Shown: in pieces, positions 57,002 through 64,000 of the stretch
Numbering within the stretch: position 1 is the stretch's first letter
How the letters are laid out: every line of letters starts with the position of its first letter
Assembly (NCBI GenBank): GCA_020348925.1
Contig: CP070758.1
Span: forward strand, 3,822,859-3,886,858
Source: Gemmatimonadota bacterium
GTDB taxonomy: Bacteria; JBHIER01; G020348925
DNA: 64,000 bases
Direction of reading: 5' to 3'
The notes under the pieces: generated by a model
Database searches by the model: none
Seen by the model: the letters and a program-made list of their open reading frames with translations, nothing else
Told to the model about the DNA's origin: nothing
Program-made: the position numbers and the translations under genes

Positions 57002-58207
57002 TCACTCCGCCCCCACAGCTTCCACTCGAGCCTGGACTGTACCTCGATGGAACATCACTTCAACTTGATCATCGATGTTTAAGGTGCCGGCCTCCCTGAT
57101 GATGACGCTCCCCGGTATTGTTCTGCAGATACTGTACCCGCGCCGCAACACACTCAGAGGATTCAACCCCTCAAGCTTATCCCTCTGAAGAACAAGAGCA
57201 TGTTCCTTCTCTTTCATAAAATAATCCACATGCACCGAGAGATCTTTGACCAATTCATCACACCTCTGTTCATAGTGTTCAATCATGTCGAACGGTCGCC
57301 TCAAACCGTAGCTGAGTCTGAACGATTCGATCCGATCTTCCCACGATGCAATTTTTCTCTCCATAAGTTCCTTCAGATGTGCGGCACGAACCCGCACATT
57401 TTCAACAAGCTGGTTTCGATCTGGAACCACCATCTCTGCAGCGGCGGATGGTGTCGGAGCTCTCACATCCGCAACGAAGTCCGCGATGGTGACATCGACT
57501 TCATGACCCACTGCAGACACAACGGGTATCTCCGAATCGAAGATTGCTCTTGCTACGCTTTCTTCGTTGAAGGCCCACAGATCCTCCAGGGAACCACCCC
57601 CTCTGGTTACGATAATCACATCGACTTTCCCATAACTGTTGAAAGCATTGATGGCCTGTGCAATCTCTTCAGCAGCTCCCTCACCCTGAACCTTCACAGG
57701 ATTCAGAACAAGTTGTGTTCCCGGGAGGCGCCTGTGAATGATCTCAACGACATCCCGGAGAGCAGCCCCGGTGTGTGAGGAGACTATACCGTCACGTGTG
57801 GGATACTGGGGAAGAGGCTTCTTTCGTTCCTCGGCGAACAATCCCTCCTGAAGCAACTTCGCCTTTAACCGTTCGAAGGCCATTTGAAGCTCGCCGATTC
57901 CCATGGGTTGCATCTGTCGTACCCTCAATTGATAGTGACCAGCCCGTTCGTAAACGGAAACATCCCCCTGCGCCAGCAACTTCATCCCATTCTGAGGAGT
58001 AAAAAAGAGGCGCACAGCATCCTCCCTCCACATGACACCCTTGATCTGGCACTCCTCATCTTTCAGGGTAAAATACATATGACCGGACGTATGATGGGTG
58101 AAGTTTGAAAGTTCTCCCCGGATCCAGACGGTAGGAATACTCGTCTCCAACAGATATCTGATCTTTCTCGTAATTTCAGTAACACTGTAAATATCAGCGG
58201 AACACAT
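57002..58207 (-). CDS. xseA: Exodeoxyribonuclease VII large subunit
   Basis: 401 residues. The N-terminal OB-fold (IPTVWIRGELSNFTHHTSGHMYFTLKD) is followed by the nuclease domain with VSSHTGAALRDV, TRGGGSLEDLWAFNE and the VSAVGHEVDVTIADFVADVRAPTPSAAAEM block, and a coiled-coil tail. Paired with xseB directly downstream. Starts with ATG, weak Shine-Dalgarno, three bases after the folD fusion. Confidence 0.96.
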   Translation of the reverse strand: MCSADIYSVTEITRKIRYLLETSIPTVWIRGELSNFTHHTSGHMYFTLKDEECQIKGVMWREDAVRLFFTPQNGMKLLAQGDVSVYERAGHYQLRVRQMQPMGIGELQMAFERLKAKLLQEGLFAEERKKPLPQYPTRDGIVSSHTGAALRDVVEIIHRRLPGTQLVLNPVKVQGEGAAEEIAQAINAFNSYGKVDVIIVTRGGGSLEDLWAFNEESVARAIFDSEIPVVSAVGHEVDVTIADFVADVRAPTPSAAAEMVVPDRNQLVENVRVRAAHLKELMERKIASWEDRIESFRLSYGLRRPFDMIEHYEQRCDELVKDLSVHVDYFMKEKEHALVLQRDKLEGLNPLSVLRRGYSICRTIPGSVIIREAGTLNIDDQVEVMFHRGTVQARVEAVGAE

Positions 58208-58210
58208 CTT

Positions 58211-59722
58211 TTACGATCGTATGTTTCGTGTTGTCTTAAAATGCACTTTGGCAACTTTGGATAAGACGTTCGGTCCATGTTTCTTTACGCATTTTTTCCC
58301 ATCCTCGACCACCTTCGTTGCTCCTTTCGGAAAAGCAATACCCCACTTGCTGGATAATTTTTCCAAACGACTTAGGAATTCGGCCCGAGCCAAGAGAGAT
58401 GCGGCGGCCACGGCGATATCATCCTCTGCCTTCGTCTTCTGTTCCAGTTTGATCTCCTTTCCCCTCTTCAGCAAGGCATCCAAGATGAATCGCTCATCGC
58501 CAAATTGATCGGATAACGCCCTTGCACAGGATACTTTTCCAAGAAGATTCTCGATGGCTCGCGCGTGTCCCCAGGCTAAAATTCTGTTCAGATTTTTCAT
58601 CTTCTCGTACAGGGTATTATATTTTTCAGGGCCGATGGCAACAACATTCCAAGGACATATTTTCTTGATTTCGGTGGCCAAGCTTTTCACTCGAGTATCC
58701 GACACTCGCTTCGAGTCCCGGATGTTCAAGAGACGGAGTTTCGCTTCCGTTTCACGATTGACATACACACCAGCCACGACAAGCGGTCCAAAGTAGTCTC
58801 CTTTGCCGGCCTCATCAGTTCCAATCCATCCCTGTTCCTCTTCTTTTCGAAAGAACCGGGCGGCTTGAACGGTGTTACTCAACAGCATCGTAATCGTCAT
58901 CGGTCCCACCCCACCGGGAACAGGCGTAATGGCTGCAGCCACTTCTCGGGCCGATGCAAAATGAACATCCCCTGCAAGTCGATACCCTTTGTCCGAGGAA
59001 GCATCTTCGACCCGATTGACCCCGACATCGATGACAACAGCTCCTGGTCTGATCATATCCCCCGTTACAAATTCAGGCCGACCGGCAGCCACGATAAGGA
59101 TATCCGCCTGCCTCGTGAATGCACGAATATCTGATGTTCCTGTGTGGCAAATTGTTACGGTTGCATTGGCCCCTTCTTTTTTTTGAATTAAGATATTGGC
59201 CATGGGCTTCCCGACAATATTGCTGCGCCCCACAATGACGATATGCTTCCCCTCAGGTGTGTATCCGCTTCGGATCAGGAGCTGCTGAATCCCGGCGGGC
59301 GTGGCTGGGAGCAAAAACGGATTCCCCGCGACGAGTCTGCCGATGTTCACCGGGTGAAAGCCATCGACATCCTTCTCCGGTGAGAGAGCCATAAGTACCT
59401 GCTCTTCATCCAAATGATCGGGAAGAGGCAGTTGGACGAGAATACCGTGGATGTTCGGATCATTATTAAATTGTTCGATGCGTTGCAACAGTTCGGACTG
59501 ACTGGTTTCCCTGCCCAGCCTTTCTGTCACAGAATAGAATCCCATTTCGACACAGGCCTTCTCCTTCATCCGGACATAAATGCGAGAAGCGGGATCATCG
59601 CCGACGAGAATCACCGCCAGACCGGGGACAATGCCCTGTTTCTTCAAGTCCGCCACCTGTTTTCGCAATTCCTCTCGGATCTCTGAACCAATACGCCGTC
59701 CATCGATAAGGTTTGCCGCCAT
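58211..59722 (-). CDS. folD: FolD-RNase HIII fusion protein
   Basis: 503 residues in a single continuous frame. Residues 1-290 are a complete FolD (methylenetetrahydrofolate dehydrogenase/cyclohydrolase): YVRMKEKACVEMG with catalytic Lys55, the QLPLPDHL region, the NADP-binding GRSNIVGKP and TPVPGGVGPMT. After a short linker (FRKEEEQG) residues 298-503 are a ribonuclease HII/HIII domain with WIGTDEAGKGDYFGPL (D303, E304) and AEDDIAVAAAS for the last acids. The TBP-like N-terminal domain of classical RNase HIII is absent. The start follows AAGGAGGAAG. I know of no standard FolD-RNase H fusion, so the join should be checked. Confidence 0.9.
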   Translation of the reverse strand: MAANLIDGRRIGSEIREELRKQVADLKKQGIVPGLAVILVGDDPASRIYVRMKEKACVEMGFYSVTERLGRETSQSELLQRIEQFNNDPNIHGILVQLPLPDHLDEEQVLMALSPEKDVDGFHPVNIGRLVAGNPFLLPATPAGIQQLLIRSGYTPEGKHIVIVGRSNIVGKPMANILIQKKEGANATVTICHTGTSDIRAFTRQADILIVAAGRPEFVTGDMIRPGAVVIDVGVNRVEDASSDKGYRLAGDVHFASAREVAAAITPVPGGVGPMTITMLLSNTVQAARFFRKEEEQGWIGTDEAGKGDYFGPLVVAGVYVNRETEAKLRLLNIRDSKRVSDTRVKSLATEIKKICPWNVVAIGPEKYNTLYEKMKNLNRILAWGHARAIENLLGKVSCARALSDQFGDERFILDALLKRGKEIKLEQKTKAEDDIAVAAASLLARAEFLSRLEKLSSKWGIAFPKGATKVVEDGKKCVKKHGPNVLSKVAKVHFKTTRNIRS

Positions 59723-59724
59723 GA

Positions 59725-60522
59725 TTACTCTTCCTCCTTATTCTGAAGATCCAACATGAGCCGCTGAATGTGAAGCGCCTTTCCCGTCTGGGCCTCCACC
59801 GTAATCACGACTCCGCAGAATTTCAAATTTCCATCGGCTGGGCTGAATCGCGCCGGCATCTGGGTGAGAAATCGATTCAATACAACGTCTGTCTGAATGC
59901 CGATAATAGAATCGTGCGGTCCCGTCATGCCGACATCCGTGATGTACGCCGTTCCCCCGGGGAGAATACGCTCGTCAGCGGTCTGCACGTGCGTGTGTGT
60001 GCCGATCACGGCGCTGACCTTTCCATCGAGGTACCAGCCCATGGCCATCTTTTCCGATGTGGCCTCCGCGTGAAAATCAACGAAGACGATCCGCGTCACT
60101 TGATGCAGTTCTTCGACATGCTTCACGGCGACACGAAAAGGACAGTCGAGTTCCCGCATAAAAACCCTTCCCTGCAAATTGAGCACGCCGACCGGGAATC
60201 CATTGCCAAGATGAAAAATGAGCGATCCGGAGCCTATGGTCCCAGGGGGATAATTGGCTGGGCGGAGTATCGCAGAACTGTTTTGCATGAAGGGCAGTAT
60301 CTCCTTGCGATCCCACACATGATTCCCCGAGGTAAGAATATCGATACCATAAGTGAAGAGTGCCTGGGCGACTTTGACCGTAATCCCCTTTCCCGCCGAC
60401 GCATTTTCGCAATTTGCCACACACACATCGACAGCAAACTCCCTGCGGAGGGCGGGAACCATCTCGGCGACAACGCGACGCCCAGGTTTTCCGACGATAT
60501 CAGCAATGAAAAGACAGTTCAC
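59725..60522 (-). CDS. YmdB-family metallophosphoesterase
   Basis: 265 residues from GTG 60522, matching the family's N-terminus (CLFIADIVGKPGRR); a TTG at 60549 has GGGAG upstream and would add nine residues. Metal ligands appear in FIADIVGKPG, CENASAG, TSGNHVWD, VDFHAEATSE and GTHTHVQTAD. In Bacillus YmdB hydrolyses cyclic AMP-type nucleotides and is partnered with RNase Y; here too it lies right after rny. Confidence 0.9.
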   Translation of the reverse strand: MNCLFIADIVGKPGRRVVAEMVPALRREFAVDVCVANCENASAGKGITVKVAQALFTYGIDILTSGNHVWDRKEILPFMQNSSAILRPANYPPGTIGSGSLIFHLGNGFPVGVLNLQGRVFMRELDCPFRVAVKHVEELHQVTRIVFVDFHAEATSEKMAMGWYLDGKVSAVIGTHTHVQTADERILPGGTAYITDVGMTGPHDSIIGIQTDVVLNRFLTQMPARFSPADGNLKFCGVVITVEAQTGKALHIQRLMLDLQNKEEE

Positions 60523-60532
60523 GGTACCCGTG

Positions 60533-62098
60533 TTACTTGGCGTATTCAACGGCGCGGGTCTCCCGTATTACTGTGACCTTGATTTGTCCCGGGTATTCCA
60601 TTTCCGATTGGATTTTCCCAGCGATATCCTCCGCCAATTGAGCTGCTTGGGCGTCATCAAGCTTGTCATGCTGAACCATGACACGGATCTCCCGCCCAGC
60701 TTGAATGGCGTAAGCTTTTTCAACACCGCTGAAGGAATCAGCAAGTTCCTCCAACTGCTCCAGACGTTTAATATAGGCTTCCAATGTCTCGCGCCTGGCT
60801 CCGGGCCGGGACCCTGAAATGGCATCCGCCGCACCGACCAACACGGCGATAAGCGATTCCGGTTCAGCGTCTTCATGGTGTGCCATAATTGCGTTGAGAA
60901 TGATGGAATTCTCATTATATTTCTTTGCAATTTGAAAACCTATACTGGTGTGTGTCCCCTCAACATTATGATCCAAGGCTTTTCCGATATCGTGGAGGAG
61001 CCCGGCTCGCTTCGCGACATTCACATCCAACTCAAGTTCCGCCGCCATGAGGCCTGCAAGGTAGGCAACTTCTTTGCTGTGTTGTAAAACATTTTGCCCG
61101 TAGCTCGTTCGGTACTTCAACCTTCCTAAGAGTCTCACAAGGTCGGTGTGGAGTCCGTGGATGCCGACATCGTAGCAGGTCTGCTCTCCGGCCTCAAAAA
61201 TATCTTCTTCGACCTCCTGTTTCGCCTTCGTTACAATTTCCTCAATGCGTCCAGGATGGATACGCCCATCGATGATCAATTTTTCCAAGGCGATCCGTGC
61301 GGCCTCGCGTCGAATCGGATCAAACCCGGAAAGAATGACAGCCTCAGGGGTATCATCAACGATCACATCGATCCCCGTTGCTATTTCGAAAGAACGGATA
61401 TTTCGCCCTTCACGGCCGATGATACGACCTTTCATCTCATCGTTCGGCAATGAGACGACCGACACAGTCGTCTCGACCGTATGCTCGGCGGCACATCGTT
61501 GAATCGCAGAACTGATAACTTCCTTCGCCTCTTTCATCGCCGTCTGTTGCGCTCGATCTTTAATCTCTTTAATCATCTGGGCCGCTTCTTGCTTGGCTTT
61601 CGACTCCAGATTCGCCATAAGAAGTTTTTTGGCTTCCTGGGTCGTAAGTCCGGCAATGCGTTCCAATTTCACGTTCTGTTCCCGAATAAGTCGTGACAGT
61701 TGTTCATCCTTGGCTCGCAGCGCTTTCTCCTTCTGATGCAACGAGTGCTCTTTGTCCTTTGTCTCGCGCTCCTTTTTACTTAAAATGTCGACCTTGCGAT
61801 CAAGATTCATCTCCCGTTCTGCCGTCTTCTTCTCCATCCGCTGTATTTCTAACTGTCGAGCCTGTGTCTCCTTTTCAAATCGTACCTTGGCCTTGTACCA
61901 TTCATCCTTGGCTTCCAACATGGCGGCCTTTTTCTGGGTCTCCGCCTCTTTCTGCGCATCGGCAATGATCTTCTCAGCAAATTTTTCGGCATTCACAATC
62001 TTGCTTTGACCGATCTTGTAACTGGCAATCCAGCCGGCGAAAAAGAAAAGAAGAGCCCCAAGACCTGCAAAGATAATCAAAAAGTAATTTATATCCAT
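60533..62098 (-). CDS. rny: Ribonuclease Y
   Basis: 521 residues. An N-terminal membrane helix ([19 protein letters not shown]), a long coiled coil (about 30-200), a KH domain ([13 protein letters not shown]) and an HD phosphohydrolase domain ([11 protein letters not shown] ... [11 protein letters not shown]) occur in the standard order. It is a membrane-bound endoribonuclease initiating mRNA decay. The ATG has GAGGAGGAATC upstream. The gene is adjacent to the YmdB-like gene, as in Bacillus. Confidence 0.97.
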   Translation of the reverse strand: MDINYFLIIFAGLGALLFFFAGWIASYKIGQSKIVNAEKFAEKIIADAQKEAETQKKAAMLEAKDEWYKAKVRFEKETQARQLEIQRMEKKTAEREMNLDRKVDILSKKERETKDKEHSLHQKEKALRAKDEQLSRLIREQNVKLERIAGLTTQEAKKLLMANLESKAKQEAAQMIKEIKDRAQQTAMKEAKEVISSAIQRCAAEHTVETTVSVVSLPNDEMKGRIIGREGRNIRSFEIATGIDVIVDDTPEAVILSGFDPIRREAARIALEKLIIDGRIHPGRIEEIVTKAKQEVEEDIFEAGEQTCYDVGIHGLHTDLVRLLGRLKYRTSYGQNVLQHSKEVAYLAGLMAAELELDVNVAKRAGLLHDIGKALDHNVEGTHTSIGFQIAKKYNENSIILNAIMAHHEDAEPESLIAVLVGAADAISGSRPGARRETLEAYIKRLEQLEELADSFSGVEKAYAIQAGREIRVMVQHDKLDDAQAAQLAEDIAGKIQSEMEYPGQIKVTVIRETRAVEYAK

Positions 62099-62134
62099 TT
62101 CAGATTCCTCCTCAACATCCTAAAAGTAAGTTAT

Positions 62135-63481
62135 CTATTCTCTAAGATTGGCCTCGCTTAGATTCCGCAATTTCTCCAAATGTCTCTTTATAATCCTTTC
62201 ATACCCACGATCCGAGGGTGTATAGTACTTCCGCTGCTTGGGGAGATACTCCTGTTTGATGTATCCGTGTTCGTAAGAGTGGGGATACAGATATCCCTGG
62301 CCGCGGTCCAGTTGCTTCGCCCCCGGATATTGGGCATCTTTCAGATGCACCGGGACGTCCATCATCTGGCCCTCACGGATGTCCTCTAACGCCAATGAAA
62401 TTGCACTGGAACACGCATTGCTCTTGGGCGCTGTTGCTACATAGACGGCGGCTTGGGCCAGAGGAATTTGCGCTTCAGGCATCCCCAGGTATTGAGCTGC
62501 CGTAAAGGCAGCTGAGGCCACTCCAAGGGCTTGCGGATCAGCATTGCCGACATCTTCGGAGGCACAGATAATGATACGCCGCGCAATGTAACGGGGATCT
62601 TCACCAGCAGTGATCATTCGCGCCATCCAATATAAGGCGGCATCCGGATCCGAGCCGCGCATGCTCTTAATGAAAGCAGAAACAATATCGTAGTGACTGT
62701 CCCCATTCCGATCATGCCGAAATACCCTCCCCGGCACGGATTCCTCCGCTCGAGTACGCGTGATCACAATTTTATCCTCACAGGCGGTCGTGCTGAACAC
62801 TGCAACCTCAAGAGTATTGAGAAATCGCCTCGCATCACCTTCAGCATGATCGATCCAACATTGCACAGCCTCTTCCTCAATCTCGATATGGAGAGCCCCC
62901 AAGCCATTCTTTGTATCGGTGAGGGCTCTTTGAAGCAACTTTTTCAAAGCCTCCTTCGACAGAACCCTCAATTCGAAAACATGCGACCGCGAAATCAGGG
63001 GCGATACGATGTAGAAAAATGGATTTTCAACTGTCGTACCGATCAAAATAATGTGACCGTCTTCAACATCGGGCAGAAGAACTTCCTGTTGCGCTTTATT
63101 AAAGCGGTGGATTTCATCGATGAAAAGCATCGTTTTTTGTCCGGTTTGATGGAGCCTCATCTTGGCTCGGCCAACGACTTGGCGAATCTCGGACACACCA
63201 GATGAGACAGCATTCACCCTTTCAAAGCATGACTTCGTTGTCTCAGCGATAATATGGGCCAGTGATGTTTTTCCCGTACCGGGGGGACCATACAGGATGA
63301 TGGACGTGAAACGGTCTGATTCGATCATCCTGCGCAGGAGAGATCCTTCCTGCAGAAGATGATCCTGTCCAACGAACTCATCGATGGAGGTCGGCCTCAT
63401 ACGTCTCGCCAATGGAGCGGTCTTCAATGCGCCTCCGTTTTTTTCCTCTCCAAAAAGATCTGTATCATTATCCGATTTCAT
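62135..63481 (-). CDS. rarA: Replication-associated recombination protein A (RarA/MgsA)
   Basis: 448 residues. AAA+ ATPase with GPPGTGKTSLAH Walker A, MLFIDEIHRFNKAQQ Walker B and sensor IGTTVENPFF. The C-terminal half has the MgsA family region DPDAALYWMARM...EDPRYIARR and ends in KYYTPSDRGYE. It acts on stalled replication forks. The upstream gap to zapA is 186 bp and may hold an RNA. The start ATG lies 5 bp after a T8 run. Confidence 0.94.
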   Translation of the reverse strand: MKSDNDTDLFGEEKNGGALKTAPLARRMRPTSIDEFVGQDHLLQEGSLLRRMIESDRFTSIILYGPPGTGKTSLAHIIAETTKSCFERVNAVSSGVSEIRQVVGRAKMRLHQTGQKTMLFIDEIHRFNKAQQEVLLPDVEDGHIILIGTTVENPFFYIVSPLISRSHVFELRVLSKEALKKLLQRALTDTKNGLGALHIEIEEEAVQCWIDHAEGDARRFLNTLEVAVFSTTACEDKIVITRTRAEESVPGRVFRHDRNGDSHYDIVSAFIKSMRGSDPDAALYWMARMITAGEDPRYIARRIIICASEDVGNADPQALGVASAAFTAAQYLGMPEAQIPLAQAAVYVATAPKSNACSSAISLALEDIREGQMMDVPVHLKDAQYPGAKQLDRGQGYLYPHSYEHGYIKQEYLPKQRKYYTPSDRGYERIIKRHLEKLRNLSEANLRE

Positions 63482-63640
63482 TTTTCAAAAAAAACCCCAC
63501 CTGACGCTGCGACAATCGGGGGAAAAGCGTGCACTCAAACTGACGAGGCTCTTCCCTCGCGTCGACACCACGAACGAGTAGGGATAAAAAGAAACGGAAT
63601 AAAGATGTTCAGATGTTACCAGAATACATTATATATGATC
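63482..63640 (-). ncRNA. Possible structured RNA in the zapA-rarA gap
   Basis: On the minus strand a TATAAT (63628-63633) is followed by about 140 nt that could fold: CCCUACU pairs with AGGUGGGG, and GACGCGAGG with CCUCGUC forms an inner hairpin, then U8 (63487-63494) ends the region. In many proteobacteria 6S RNA is encoded next to zapA, so this is a position where it may occur, but the sequence does not obviously match the 6S consensus. The -35 is poor. Confidence 0.3.
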
Positions 63641-63667
63641 GTCCAAATTTTCCCTCCTGCCAACACA

Positions 63668-63970
63668 TCACGGTGCATCTTCCATCAGCTCTCTTCCCAA
63701 CCATCCCGAAATTTCTGCTGCTTTCTCTTCCATCTCCGCGAGCGTCTTTTCTCGCTCGGCTCTCTCTTTGAAAAGCTCATCGGTGATATTCATAGCAGCC
63801 AAAATGGCCACCTTCGTCGTCGAAGGGAGAGATAAATGTCTCGAGACCTCCCTCATTTTTTCGTCAACGTATCGCGCTACATTTTCAACATATTCTGGAT
63901 CCGCTTCGCCTTTAATAGGGTAATCGGTTCCAAAAATACTCACTTTTACGGGTCGGTCCTTCTCCGCCAT
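63668..63970 (-). CDS. zapA: Cell division protein ZapA
   Basis: 100 residues from ATG 63970 with AAGG five bases upstream; in-frame alternatives at 63982 and 63985 add four or five residues. The N-terminal VKVSIFGTDYPIKGE beta region and the coiled-coil C-terminus with MNITDELFKERAEREKTLAEMEEKA are those of ZapA, which bundles FtsZ filaments. It is the right-most gene; its promoter is outside the window or in the last bases. Confidence 0.9.
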   Translation of the reverse strand: MAEKDRPVKVSIFGTDYPIKGEADPEYVENVARYVDEKMREVSRHLSLPSTTKVAILAAMNITDELFKERAEREKTLAEMEEKAAEISGWLGRELMEDAP

Positions 63971-64000
63971 AATTGCCTTCATCAAGTAAAAGAGCTGATT

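Noticed and set aside
63482-63640. Firm assignment as 6S RNA or SRP RNA
   Set aside because: The SRP GGUCAGGUCCGGAAGG-type core is absent and a long closing stem as in 6S cannot be traced; reported only as a candidate RNA.

Overview
The window reads as a chromosomal segment of a Gram-negative, probably anaerobic bacterium. The gene order pilB-pilT-pilC-pilS-pilR, with a sigma-54 promoter placed to drive a pilin gene beyond the left edge, is the order known from Geobacter-type Desulfobacterota (Deltaproteobacteria). The envelope genes (TonB-type protein, lipid flippase-like protein), the bifunctional homocysteine methyltransferase/MTHFR and the glycyl radical enzyme fit that placement, but the lineage is an inference. 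I found no rRNA, tRNA, CRISPR array or complete insertion sequence.

Layout. 1-7.8 kb (minus strand): a type IV pilus assembly/retraction operon with its PilS/PilR two-component system, headed by a small MerR-type regulator. 8.1-16.4 kb (minus): a four-gene signalling operon made of two multi-PAS histidine kinases, a single-domain receiver, and a receiver-GGDEF protein that has lost both its phosphoacceptor Asp and its GGDEF Asp. A 17-bp palindromic element occurs both upstream of merR and upstream of this operon. 16.8-20.6 kb (minus): a DUF1611/dipeptide epimerase pair, an M50 protease and an NlpC/P60 hydrolase, consistent with turnover of peptidoglycan peptides. 20.9-28.8 kb (plus): two membrane glycosyltransferases, two radical SAM/SPASM proteins, a flippase-like membrane protein, a DUF3108 protein and a PHP-type metallohydrolase, an unassigned envelope or biosynthetic cluster. 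28.9-32.0 kb (plus): methionine/folate, quinone methylation and flavodoxin genes.

32-42.8 kb (minus) is an accessory region. It holds a frameshifted nucleotidyltransferase pseudogene, a 54-residue zinc-ribbon gene, a membrane protein, a HAD-like protein, a two-HKD phospholipase D-like protein, a LUD-domain protein and a 1291-residue protein joining a DyP-type peroxidase-like domain to a complete glycyl radical enzyme. That last gene is the most unusual object here: an oxygen-sensitive radical enzyme fused to a heme-peroxidase fold that keeps the proximal His but has lost the catalytic Asp, with no recognisable activase nearby.

42.7-47.6 kb (minus) is a purine salvage operon (tonB-like gene, hpt, purA, ade, rdd) with a good promoter at one end and a terminator at the other. 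47.7-64 kb (minus) is a dense housekeeping block: zapA, rarA, rny, ymdB-like, a folD-RNase HIII gene fusion, xseA, xseB, ispA, dxs, nadK, recN, pgsA, DUF362 and ligA, with many 4-bp start/stop overlaps. A possible structured RNA lies between zapA and rarA.
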